This document shows, piece by piece, positions 1-7,897 of a stretch of DNA of 64,000 nt. The translations under genes and the position numbers were made by a program. Positions within the stretch are counted from its first letter, which is position 1, and each line of letters begins with the position of its first letter. Source of the stretch: Vibrio maritimus (GTDB lineage: Bacteria; Pseudomonadota; Gammaproteobacteria; Enterobacterales; Vibrionaceae); contig JYJJ01000065.1 in assembly GCA_003263775.1 (NCBI GenBank), forward strand, positions 94,809-158,808, written 5' to 3'. Under the pieces are notes generated by a model. That model had not been told where the DNA came from. It was given only the letters and a program-made list of their open reading frames with translations, and searched no databases.

Positions 1-89
1 TTTGTTAACGCCTCGATTTTTCCCGTTTTGCCTACCTAGCACTCTGTTTGATTGGAGTTATAATCCCGCGCCATTTATTGGTGGTGAGA

Positions 90-173
90 ATGAAAACGTC
101 AGTGGTATTGACTGGTGTTTTTCTAATGATTTCAATCAACTTGCTTGTCTTTGAATACGTGGACAGGCAATAG
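90..173 (+). CDS. Possible 27-aa hydrophobic peptide
   Basis: A short ATG reading frame follows a GGTGGTGAG ribosome-binding-like stretch and encodes 27 residues: a basic start, a hydrophobic stretch typical of a single membrane helix, and a short charged tail. It ends 11 bases before the start of the next lipoprotein gene and could be a leader or small membrane protein co-transcribed with it. No family is recognised. It is listed because the ribosome site and hydrophobic pattern are better than chance, but the frame is too short to be certain. Confidence 0.3.
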   Translation: MKTSVVLTGVFLMISINLLVFEYVDRQ

Positions 174-184
174 GTGTTTAAGTG

Positions 185-684
185 ATGAAACTGATCAAAA
201 CAACAATTGCTGCGGCGCTAATGTCTACTATGCTAACAGGCTGTATCGGCCAAATGGCGACAACAGGTGCACTCATGTACGAAGTGAACCTAAAAGGTGT
301 CGATAACCGTTACGCGCGTGCAGGTCTTTACACTTTGATGTCACCAGTGTACGCGATCACAGCGGCTGCCGACCTATTTGTTGTTAACTCTATTGAGTTC
401 TGGACGGGTACGAACCCTATCACAAAGAAAAAAGCCGTCGCTGATACTCCGGCTGAGGCTTACATTAAAGTAAACCACAAAGTGGGAAAGAAGTTCTCAA
501 CAGCGCCAGTGAAGCTATCGAAACTTGACGACAGCACCATGCAAATGGAATTTTTGGATGATGCGGCAAAGCACGCACATTGGTGGGCGTAAGCGGCCAA
601 GACAGCGTTGATTTCTACCTAGATGGTCAGTACGTGACAACCGCGACACACCAAGAGCTAGAGCAGTACGCGACCGCTTCTTAA
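185..684 (+). CDS. DUF3332 family lipoprotein (frameshifted)
   Basis: Small predicted lipoprotein of about 166 residues. A signal peptide ends in a lipobox (LTGC near residue 20), and the middle carries a hydrophobic stretch with alternating Ala and Val. The pattern matches the DUF3332 family common in Vibrio, whose function is unknown. The ATG at 185 is preferred over the GTG at 182 because AGGTG lies 8 bases upstream. The first frame stops at 592, but the other frame continues with a conserved-looking tail (VGVSGQDSVDFYLDGQYV) to a stop at 684. Restoring one G near 567 gives a continuous protein, so the break is probably a sequencing deletion. A strong terminator follows. Confidence 0.75.
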
Positions 685-714
685 TGCTGTTTGTTTGATA
701 AAGCATGAGCAAAC

Positions 715-753
715 AAAAAGGCCGACTGGGTGCTGATCCCGGTCGGCCTTTTT
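715..753. terminator. Bidirectional rho-independent terminator
   Basis: GGCCGAC (720-726) pairs with GTCGGCC (742-748). The stem is flanked by an A-run on the left and a T-run on the right. It lies between the end of the DUF3332 gene and the end of the convergent gene at 912-1253, so it can serve both. Confidence 0.85.
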
Positions 754-911
754 ACCAATTAATAGGATGCGAAAAAGGAGCGAATTGGTATAAAAAGATG
801 TTAACACATTGTTCAAAAAGCGCGACCAGCAGAGCGTGGCAGAATGTAAAATTCGGTATGTAATCTTCTCTGTAGAAACACTTAGTCGCGTTTTGACACT
901 TTTAATTTGGT

Positions 912-1253
912 TTAAACACCTTGAATACGTTTGGCGGTAACTATCAGCCCTTGGGTATAACTAAAGCCGTAACCGTAGCCATAACCACCGTAACCATTTT
1001 CACCTCTTCCACCTGCCTCGAGAATCGCTTTGTAGTCGTAGTCTCCACTCGTGATTGGGGTAATTGAGACGACTTCAAAGCCATCATGATTGAGTGTCGC
1101 GACCGCTTTTTGCAGATCTTCTGCTAGACGAACACTATCCACTACCGATTTCGAATACCCCGTTTTTCGCCACACGGGAGAATCGCTATAGTCGACAGCT
1201 TCATGTTTCCCCACTTCGCAAAAATGCGCGGGTACATGAACGATTCGATTCAT
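912..1253 (-). CDS. Hypothetical protein with Gly-Tyr repeat
   Basis: A 113-residue protein with no signal peptide. The N-terminal part begins MNRIVHVPAHF. The middle (about residues 42-66) reads as a helix plus strand (LAEDLQKAVATLNHDGFEVVSITPI). Residues about 83-97 are a glycine/tyrosine-rich repeat (GYGGYGYGYGFSYTQG), followed by a hydrophobic strand ending in VTAKR. Similar small proteins with a GYG tract are widespread in proteobacteria, but I know no function. The start is supported by AGGTAAATAA upstream of the ATG. It is transcribed convergently with the DUF3332 gene. Confidence 0.7.
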   Translation of the reverse strand: MNRIVHVPAHFCEVGKHEAVDYSDSPVWRKTGYSKSVVDSVRLAEDLQKAVATLNHDGFEVVSITPITSGDYDYKAILEAGGRGENGYGGYGYGYGFSYTQGLIVTAKRIQGV

Positions 1254-1529
1254 TTATTTACCTTACTGCTATTGTTACTCTGATATGCCTTTTGGGTCAG
1301 TCTTAATGCCGACTCTCTGCTATTAGGCTTGCCGATTCTAACTTACTCTTCCATCAACATGCACAAATTGTTCAATTATTCAGATAGTTAAATGTCGTAA
1401 GTGAGCTGTATCGCACAATTCGTTTCCGATTGTACCTAGCCCCACCCAATCGTAGGCGGTGACACGCATGGCGAAATTGCCATTCTTATACATAATTAAA
1501 TGTGTCTTTTGTAAGTAAGGAGACACGTT

Positions 1530-1700
1530 ATGAAATGGATGATTGCAGCCGGTATGGGGGCGTTACTCTTGCTCTCAAGTGCTAGCGTTGCCAGTCAAAG
1601 TGGCGGGAAAATTGGCTTTTTGGTGGACTGCACCATTGACGGGAAATCAACTCGAATGCCAATGACGGCTTGCAGGCAAAAAGGAGGCGAGGCCAGATAG
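1530..1700 (+). CDS. Small secreted protein, 56 aa
   Basis: A short gene begins with ATG after a good ribosome site (GTAAGGAG, spacing about 7). It encodes a clear signal peptide (MKWMIAAGMGALLLLSSASVA) followed by a 35-residue mature part containing two cysteines that could form one disulfide (VDCTIDG and TACRQ) and a Lys/Gly-rich tail. No family is recognised. The signal peptide and ribosome site make it a credible gene despite its size. An 11-bp inverted repeat follows immediately. Confidence 0.6.
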   Translation: MKWMIAAGMGALLLLSSASVASQSGGKIGFLVDCTIDGKSTRMPMTACRQKGGEAR

Positions 1701-1712
1701 CCAGTAGTGACC

Positions 1713-1761
1713 ATTCGCCTTAGCGATGACTTAAGAGTCGGATTTAGCAGCTAAGGCGAAT
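1713..1761. repeat. 11-bp inverted repeat
   Basis: ATTCGCCTTAG at 1713-1723 pairs perfectly with CTAAGGCGAAT at 1751-1761 across a 27-base loop. It has no T-run, so it is a weak terminator candidate for the small gene upstream, or an operator or processing site. The rest of the stretch to 1982 shows nothing I can support. Confidence 0.5.
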
Positions 1762-1982
1762 ACCGAAAAAGTTAGAGTTCCGCTTTAAATCACCCCATGC
1801 GGTCTGTTCAGTTCTTTGTGCTTTAGCGCAATGTCTCGAATGAGTTGAAATAGCGATTAGCACCACTTATGTTCACGATAGATTTTATTGTTTGGAGCCA
1901 CAGGATAAGGTTGAGTTAGACTCCGCCAAATTCTTTTTATGCGAGACGGAATGTCGTTTAGCAGTAATGGCTTAGGAACATA

Positions 1983-3808
1983 ATGAACATCAAAAGCGCT
2001 TTCTATCTTGGTTGGTTTGGGGATGATGCTGGGGGCTGTAGCCAAGACAGTGATACCAATGAAACCAATCCCTCTTTTTCGACAATTCAAGGGCTGGCAT
2101 CGGCTGGTGGTGGGATCAAAGGGCGTATCGCTTGGCACAGGTTGAAGCAAGCTCCAATAGAACAACAGTTCTCAACAGCATGGTTTACACAGCGCCAAAA
2201 GGCGGTGAGTTTACCATCGCTAATGCTGAGCAATTGATGTATCCAACGCTGCTTAAGATCGATGGAGCCTCTGGTGTTAAAGCCATCAGTGAGTACACCA
2301 TTTTGATGGATAACATGGCTCAACACTTGAGCCTGAATCCGCTAACACGCTTGCTTATTGGTAAGGTTGCAGCGTCGACGCCGAGCTTGTGTTTGAAGAT
2401 TTTGAGCAGCACCAGTCTAAGTTCACCGCGGCAGCGATTGAAGCCGCGCAAGTTGAGTTGAAGTCCACTCTAAAACCATTGTTTGAAGCAGCGGGAGTGG
2501 ATCTAAATAGCGACTTGCTTCGTGAGTATTATCCTGCTGACCACACCAAACTAGACGCGATCTTATCCGCTTTAGCGTTAGAGTATCACTCTGATGGCGC
2601 TGTGGTGACTTACCGGCCTAACCCTCAACACTCACTAACGCTTACTTATGCGCAAGATTGGCAAGGAGAGCATTTGTTGCCTGAAGGCTATGAGGGGGAG
2701 ATGCTCAAGTTAGAACTGGCGGTGCTTAATCAAGCCTCGCAGATACTAGAAGCATGATTCTTCTTAAAGATGATCAAGCTGGGTTTGAAGCGTACTTAGC
2801 GCCAGAAGCACATTGGTTTGGTGCAAACCGAGCTGAGTTACATCAAAACTATTTTAATGTTTTGCCGAATGAAGAGGATACGTCTTTAGAGCGTTATCGC
2901 GATTTAGTGCTGCTTGACAGTCAGCCTGAGAAAAAGCGTTATTTAGTGGGATATACCACGCATTTGAAGCCAGCACATCTAGCAGTATTGCGCGAGACCA
3001 AGCTTGGTTTGAGCTTGATGAAGGCAAATTGAGGTTCCTTGGTGACGATAAGGCCTACCCGACTTCATTTTATGCAGTATACAAGCTAAACCAAGCAGAC
3101 AAAACCTACAACTGGGGTGAGTATGATACCTTTGAATGGGTGTTTGAAACGTCCGGATTTTTGACGGCATCTGACTGCGAGTTGGTTCCTGAAGTGGGGG
3201 AATGGCAGTTTGGCAATCCTACATTTTTCGATAAGTTAGCGCCGCTTAACTCGGTTATTGATAGCCTAAACTTTGTCACCGTGACATCGCCGTCTGATAA
3301 GGTGATTAAGATGGACAAAGTCTACCGTACGCCGAACTCAACCAGTTGCCATCTCGTTGATAGTGGAAACTTTGTTAGCGGCATGCTTTCTGGATACCCA
3401 ATAAGTGAAGCAGGTTCAATCCCAAGCAATCAAACATATACAGTGACATTCCACTTTGATGATCAAGTTTTGGACAAACAGATTTATCTGACTGAGTCGC
3501 CAGCATCACAGCCGGAAATGACACTGTACATAGCCGAAGTAAAACAGCTTAACGGACGTAAAGATGAGTTTGTTTACCAATGGTCAAGACCAAGTACGTT
3601 TGTCACCGAAGGCGATTTGTATCTGTATCATCCTCAGCAAGAAGGTGAGGGCAGCCGTGTCACCATTGGTGAGGGGATGACCCAAGTGTCCGGCAGTCAA
3701 GAGGACGATGTGGTTCGGATATTCCATAACGCGCTTGACCCGTACGGGCGCATTATCAACCAGTACTATGTGTCGGCGGATGGTACGCCGCTTGGCGCAA
3801 ACCAGTAA
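1983..3808 (+). CDS. Large lipoprotein of unknown function (multiply frameshifted)
   Basis: Five consecutive frames with coherent protein composition follow each other end to end, giving about 605 residues if joined. The start ATG follows AGGAACATA. The N-terminus becomes a convincing lipoprotein signal (MNIKSAFYLG...MMLGGCSQDSD, lipobox LGGC) only if one extra and one missing G within 2020-2035 are corrected. Further shifts lie near 2125, 2390, 2755 and 3010. The protein is acidic and soluble after the signal, with Tyr/Trp-rich beta-like segments. I recognise no domain. Alternatively this is a genuine decaying pseudogene, but the shifts look like those in essential genes elsewhere in the window. 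A bidirectional terminator follows. Confidence 0.6.
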
Positions 3809-3822
3809 CTGACTCCTACCTG

Positions 3823-3868
3823 TAAAAAAGCCAGCAATGCAACTTGTACATTGCTGGCTTTTGTTTTT
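3823..3868. terminator. Bidirectional rho-independent terminator
   Basis: GCCAGCAATG (3830-3839) pairs with CATTGCTGGC (3849-3858) around a 9-base loop. There is an A-run before the stem and a T-rich tail after it. It sits between convergent genes. Confidence 0.85.
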
Positions 3869-3889
3869 ATGGCACCAACGGGTTGGTTA

Positions 3890-4729
3890 CTAGGTTAGCC
3901 CTTTAGACACAATTCGACTGATGCGTGAGTAGTGCAGGCCAAAGTGGGCACCGATCTGCTTTTGTGTGTAGCCACCGCTGCGAAAGGCCAGGCAAATGGC
4001 TTCATCTCTGCTATGGGCTTTCTGCTCATACTCTTTCAGGCTAAGTGGTGCTGCGCGTCTTTGGGCGCTTGGGATCTCTCCAAGTTCCCCGTTAAGAGAT
4101 GCAAGCTGTGTCAGGTGGCGCTGAATAAAGGCCTCATCGCCCAAGAAAATTTGACGCTTTAGATGCTGCCAAGGGTTGCACTCTTTCCCTTCGAGAACAA
4201 ACTGCTTGTAGTGGCCTAATGCTTGCTCGCGATCTGTGCCAAATGATTCGAGTGTGGGCTTACTGACAAACCATGCTGGTGCAGTTTTGCTGCCGTTGAG
4301 GTAGCCCCAACTGCTCCACGGATAACTTTCTGGATCGACGACCATATTCGCTTTCACTGGGCTGAGCAAAATGTCGCGACTGACATCGAGGAAGTGTGCG
4401 TCTCTCTGTACAAGAATTGACTTAAAACGACCTTGGTATAGGTGTCCACTGCGACCATGTTTTTGATTAAAGCGCTGTGTGTAGACACCGTTAAGCTGGC
4501 GCATGCCGATACTTAAGTTGCCATCTGGCGTTTCAAGCAGCAGGTGATACTGATTCTTCATCAAGCAGTAACTATGAACCACCCAGTTGTAGCGCGTTGC
4601 GGTGTGATCGAGCACTTGAAGGAACAGTTCAAAATCTTCACGATCTTGAAAAACAGACTGTCCGTCGTTGCCTTTCGAATTCACATAATAGAGGGCGCCA
4701 GGGTATTCGATTCGTAGTGGTCTGCTCAT
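3890..4729 (-). CDS. RAYT / IS200-like Y1 transposase, catalytic residues substituted
   Basis: A 279-residue protein with the hallmark REP-associated tyrosine transposase start (MSRPLRIEYPGALYYV). The Y1 transposase fold covers about residues 1-165, and the C-terminal helix-turn-helix-like segment (YTQKQIGAHFGLHYSRISRIVSKG) covers about 250-278. In active members the metal-binding motif is His-x-His (NHYHLLLE). Here it reads KNQYHLLLE, with Gln60 replacing the first His. The catalytic Tyr that normally precedes the IxLNPVRA motif (SRYIxLNP) is Asp119 (SRDILLSPV). Loss of both suggests a binding-only, domesticated protein, while the open reading frame and DNA-binding tail are intact. A long inverted repeat lies just upstream (4838-4882). 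Confidence 0.85.
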   Translation of the reverse strand: MSRPLRIEYPGALYYVNSKGNDGQSVFQDREDFELFLQVLDHTATRYNWVVHSYCLMKNQYHLLLETPDGNLSIGMRQLNGVYTQRFNQKHGRSGHLYQGRFKSILVQRDAHFLDVSRDILLSPVKANMVVDPESYPWSSWGYLNGSKTAPAWFVSKPTLESFGTDREQALGHYKQFVLEGKECNPWQHLKRQIFLGDEAFIQRHLTQLASLNGELGEIPSAQRRAAPLSLKEYEQKAHSRDEAICLAFRSGGYTQKQIGAHFGLHYSRISRIVSKGLT

Positions 4730-4837
4730 AGCGGTGTGGGTCGTCTCATAAGTGTATGAACGTTCTACTATAAAGGATCAACTTCGAAAGGCAAAACACA
4801 AGACTTGACCCCTATTGGATTTGCTCGTGATGCGTTG

Positions 4838-4882
4838 TCCAATATGTCAGCACTTTTGATAGGAGCGTGCTGACACATTGGA
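4838..4882. repeat. 16-bp near-perfect hairpin next to the RAYT gene
   Basis: TCCAATATGTCAGCAC (4838-4853) and GTGCTGACACATTGGA (4867-4882) are inverted repeats with a single mismatch and a 13-base loop. It lies between the RAYT start and the DUF2061 stop. With no T-run it is not a standard terminator. REP or BIME hairpins next to RAYT genes are an established association, so it may be the cognate REP-like element. It could also end DUF2061 transcription. Confidence 0.6.
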
Positions 4883-4900
4883 TAGTGAGGATTTTGCGAG

Positions 4901-5302
4901 TTATGCCGCTACCGCTTTAGTGATACTAAGTGGTGCCACGTTGTGTTTGTTGCGTTGCCATACACGCTCATGGAAGAAGTAAGCAACCGAGTTAATAGCG
5001 GGTTCAATGGTTGCCATTAGACCGCCAATAAAGGCATCGCCAGTCAGTAGGTAAGTAACACTAAACGCGACGCCAAAGTGGATGACAGCAAAGCTTGCCG
5101 TTTTCACTTGAGTCTTTGACTCACGGCGTTTTAGGTAAGGCAGTTTTTGCCAAAGCTTCTCATGAAGATAAAACGCGCCGGTGTTGATAGTCGGCTCTAC
5201 CATCGCGACCAGACTACCAAGCAAGAAGTCTCCAGTCAGAGCAAACGCAACCATGGTCGCGATAGAGAAGTGGATACCTGCAAAAGTGAGTGTCTTGATC
5301 AT
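4901..5302 (-). CDS. DUF2061 family membrane protein (two repeats)
   Basis: A 133-residue protein made of two tandem copies of the DUF2061 unit. Each copy has a hydrophobic helix pair with the pattern F-x-x-IHF...LTGD...G...A..EP.IN....F.HE..W (residues about 7-51 and 71-115). Four membrane helices are likely in the inner membrane. The family's function is unknown. The start is supported by GAGGGTAACGTA upstream of the ATG. The upstream region carries a candidate Fur box (5345-5363), which would imply iron control, but that is inferred from a 14/19 match only. Confidence 0.8.
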   Translation of the reverse strand: MIKTLTFAGIHFSIATMVAFALTGDFLLGSLVAMVEPTINTGAFYLHEKLWQKLPYLKRRESKTQVKTASFAVIHFGVAFSVTYLLTGDAFIGGLMATIEPAINSVAYFFHERVWQRNKHNVAPLSITKAVAA

Positions 5303-5344
5303 TACGTTACCCTCATGAACGTTAATCTGTGTTGATGAAGTTAT

Positions 5345-5363
5345 TATTGATAATAATTCTCAG
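5345..5363. promoter_or_regulatory. Candidate Fur box upstream of the DUF2061 gene
   Basis: The 19-base stretch TATTGATAATAATTCTCAG and its flank match the Fur consensus GATAATGATAATCATTATC at about 14 of 19 positions in the best alignment. It is 43-61 bases upstream of the DUF2061 start. The rest of 5364-5586 shows only an AT-rich promoter-like stretch. Confidence 0.35.
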
Positions 5364-5586
5364 TAACAGAAGTAAATTACTCCTATTTAGTTGATAGTTT
5401 TTTCTATCAATAAGGCCCTTGCCTATAATTACTGCCGATTTCCTGCTTTGATTTAATGCCACGGTGATTAAAGTAGAAGAGAACTTCTAGTGATGGTCGA
5501 AGACAAGGGTAGGGGTATCACTTTCTGATTGCTTTTTTCTCCGCTTAGCAGTACATATAAGCAGATCCCACATATAGGCTTTTAGC

Positions 5587-5958
5587 GTGAAGCGACCGAT
5601 ACCTTTTGCTCCGTTACTGATGACATTACTGATGATATTGCTGCTTGGCGGTATCGTGGAATGCATTGGTGAACGCGTATCTTTGTATCCGTCGGCGACG
5701 CTCGTCCCTGAACGCAGTCCAGATATTGCTGGTGATAACCAACTGCTACGGGTGTCGACATTAAGAGTGCCAACGCAAAAAGCACAGCCTCATCATGAGC
5801 CGTTGTTGCCTTGGTTTGCTGTGTTGTCGTTGTCACTTTGGTCGGTGTTTTGTGTATTTAATTGCACGACGCCTCGGAGCTATCTCGCCTTTGCTAATCC
5901 TCGCCTCGGTGGCTGGCAAGAATCCAACCTACAATTTCGTTTCATTCACTCGCGTTAG
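5587..5958 (+). CDS. Hypothetical membrane protein
   Basis: A 123-residue frame starting with GTG. It has a hydrophobic helix at about residues 8-27 (FAPLLMTLLMILLLGGIVEC), a soluble loop of about 45 residues and a second hydrophobic segment (LPWFAVLSLSLWSVFCVF). The tail ends ESNLQFRFIHSR. It lies 52 bases upstream of the DedA gene on the same strand. The GTG has only a weak ribosome site, so the start is uncertain. No family is recognised. Confidence 0.5.
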   Translation: MKRPIPFAPLLMTLLMILLLGGIVECIGERVSLYPSATLVPERSPDIAGDNQLLRVSTLRVPTQKAQPHHEPLLPWFAVLSLSLWSVFCVFNCTTPRSYLAFANPRLGGWQESNLQFRFIHSR

Positions 5959-6010
5959 TCACGCTTTCAAAGATTTAACTTCCTCATTTCGTTAAGCTTT
6001 TGGAGTGTCT

Positions 6011-6687
6011 ATGTTTGATGCGACTCAAGAGGTGTTGATTGCTATATGGCATCAAGACTTCGATGCACTGCTGTCGCCTGGCAGTGCCGTACTGATCTAT
6101 GTTTTGGTCTCTTTGTTTATTTTTCTAGAAAGCAGCTTTTTGCCGGCTGCACCTTTGCCATGCGATAGCGTAGTGGTGTTGGTAGGTACCTTGTCGGCGG
6201 TGGGTGTGCTCAATCCATTTCTTGCGTTTGCGCTGCTTATCATTGCCGCTTCCGTGGGCAGTTGGCTTGCGTATTTACAAGGCGCTGGTTAAACCGACTG
6301 CCTGTCGTCCAAGGTTGGGTAAACAAAGTCCCCGAGAGCAACATGAAGATGGTGGATAACCTTTTGGGTCGCCATGGGCTTATTGCTCTGTTCATGGCTC
6401 GATTTGCCCCCGGTGTTCGCTGTCTGGTGCCGATGGTGATGGGTATTCGACTGCATGAAGTGCAGCGCTTCCACTACTTTGCTTGGTTCAGTGCCAGCTT
6501 GTGGATTGCCTTGCTGGCCGGTGTAGGATTCCTCTTACCATCTCTGCCTGAACCTATTAGCCGTTTTGCCACCATGGTGTTGATGGCAGCGCCTGTTGCA
6601 ACGCTCTGCGCAGCAATTTTCACCTTTGCAACTTGGCGCCTGCGTAGACTTATTGGTGACAAGAAACGTCGTCTCAACAAGCTTTAA
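6011..6687 (+). CDS. DedA / SNARE-associated family membrane protein (frameshifted)
   Basis: A DedA-family inner-membrane protein of about 225 residues. Family members act in undecaprenyl-phosphate or lipid flipping and membrane homeostasis. Recognisable elements are the re-entrant loop motif (SSFLPAAPLPCDSVVVLVGT) at about residues 39-58, the glycine-rich GSWLAYLQGR, and ARFAPGVRCLVPMVMG, which corresponds to the conserved F-x-PGVR-x-x-x-P-x-x-x-G. The ATG at 6011 has GGAG 5 bases upstream. The first frame stops at 6292, and one G restored near 6282 (CAAGGGCGC) joins it to the second frame. The family usually has 200-250 residues, so the repaired length is normal. Confidence 0.8.
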
Positions 6688-6748
6688 GACAGACCTATTT
6701 CCTTAGTTAAAAATTGGGGGCGTTAGCAGCGCCTCCGTTTAGAATCCC

Positions 6749-7834
6749 ATGTTGAAAAATCTTAAGACTCCTCAGCTCGACCTTAGTATCTTGCTGGCTA
6801 TTATTTCGATCATGATGCTTGGCTCGCTGACTATTTGGAGTGCCAGTGGTTACAGCGAAGCGATGATGACCAATCACTTGATGCGTTGCGGCATTGCACT
6901 GACTTGCGTGCTGATCATGGCTTCAATACCAGCGAAACAGTATCGACGTTTCTCACCGCACCTTTACTTACTCACTATTATCCTGTTAATCGGCGTGGTG
7001 CTGGCAGGAGACAGCAGCAACGGCTCTCAGCGCTGGCTCAGTATTGCTGGGGTTCGCTTTCAGCCTTCAGAGTTGGTAAAGCTTGCCATTCCAATGATGG
7101 TGGCTTGGTTTATTCAAAGGGAAGGCACAAGGCCAAGTGGCTTGCGACTGATCGCGGCTATTTTGATGACGGCCATTCCTGCGGGTCTTATTTTTATTCA
7201 ACCAGACTTGGATGGGGCAATCTTCGGCGTGATTTACATGCTGTTTGTGCTCTATTTTGCTGGCATGAGCTGGAAGATCATCGGAGGCTTTGTCGCTTTA
7301 GTGGCAACCTCTGCGCCATTGCTATGGTTCTTTGTGATAGAAACGTATCAAAAGAAACGTATTTTGCAGTTCTTGAATCCGCAAAGCGATCCACTCGGTT
7401 CGGGGTATCAAATTATCCAGTCCCATATTGCCATTGGTTCTGGTGGGGTGACGGGGAAGGGCTGGACGAACGCCACTCAAAGCTCGTTGGGTTTTATTCC
7501 AGAAAGTCACACTGACTTCATTTTCTCTGCGTTCGCAGAAGAGTGGGGGTTTGTTGGCTGTGTTTTGCTTCTGTCGCTTTATCTGTTTATTACGCTGAGA
7601 GCCTTGTGGCTCGCTTGCCATTGTCATCATGCTTATAGCCGTTTGGTGTGTGGTGCACTAGCGCTCAGCTTTTTTTTGTACGCGTTTATCAATACTGGCA
7701 TGGTCAGTGGTCTATTACCTGTCATGGGTAGCCCGCTGCCGTTTTTTAGCTATGGTGGTACTGCAATGATTACTCAGGGTGTGTGTTTTGGGATCATTAT
7801 GTCTCTTTGCCGAGCGACATCGCGTTACGATTAA
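6749..7834 (+). CDS. RodA/FtsW-family SEDS glycosyltransferase paralog
   Basis: A 361-residue polytopic membrane protein of the SEDS family, the peptidoglycan polymerases paired with class B penicillin-binding proteins. RodA-type motifs are present: the WSASG start, GDSSNGSQRW with the essential Asp, PSELVKLAIPM, IAIGSGGVTGKGW, and FIPESHTDFIFSAFAEEWGF, plus the final MGSPLPFFSYGG. The usual QPDLGTAI reads QPDLDGAI here. No PBP2, mreBCD, or rlpA gene is adjacent, so this is likely an accessory copy rather than the main rod-system rodA. About ten helices are evident. Confidence 0.85.
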   Translation: MLKNLKTPQLDLSILLAIISIMMLGSLTIWSASGYSEAMMTNHLMRCGIALTCVLIMASIPAKQYRRFSPHLYLLTIILLIGVVLAGDSSNGSQRWLSIAGVRFQPSELVKLAIPMMVAWFIQREGTRPSGLRLIAAILMTAIPAGLIFIQPDLDGAIFGVIYMLFVLYFAGMSWKIIGGFVALVATSAPLLWFFVIETYQKKRILQFLNPQSDPLGSGYQIIQSHIAIGSGGVTGKGWTNATQSSLGFIPESHTDFIFSAFAEEWGFVGCVLLLSLYLFITLRALWLACHCHHAYSRLVCGALALSFFLYAFINTGMVSGLLPVMGSPLPFFSYGGTAMITQGVCFGIIMSLCRATSRYD

Positions 7835-7847
7835 AATGAGGCGAGAA

Positions 7848-7876
7848 AAAGCGCCTTACTAAAAGAAGGCGCTTGA
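7848..7876 (-). terminator. Rho-independent terminator for the DUF3360 gene
   Basis: AAGCGCCTT (7849-7857) and AAGGCGCTT (7866-7874) form a stem. The T-run appears on the minus strand, just beyond the DUF3360 stop. Confidence 0.75.
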
Positions 7877-7897
7877 GTGAGAGTCGATAATGTAGGA

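Noticed and set aside
1857..2165. 102-residue minus-strand frame at the start of the large lipoprotein gene
   Set aside because: It overlaps the lipoprotein on the opposite strand and lacks a ribosome site and domain; considered a shadow.
6835..7515. 226-residue frame overlapping the RodA-like gene
   Set aside because: It lies inside the RodA-like gene in another frame and has no domain or ribosome site.
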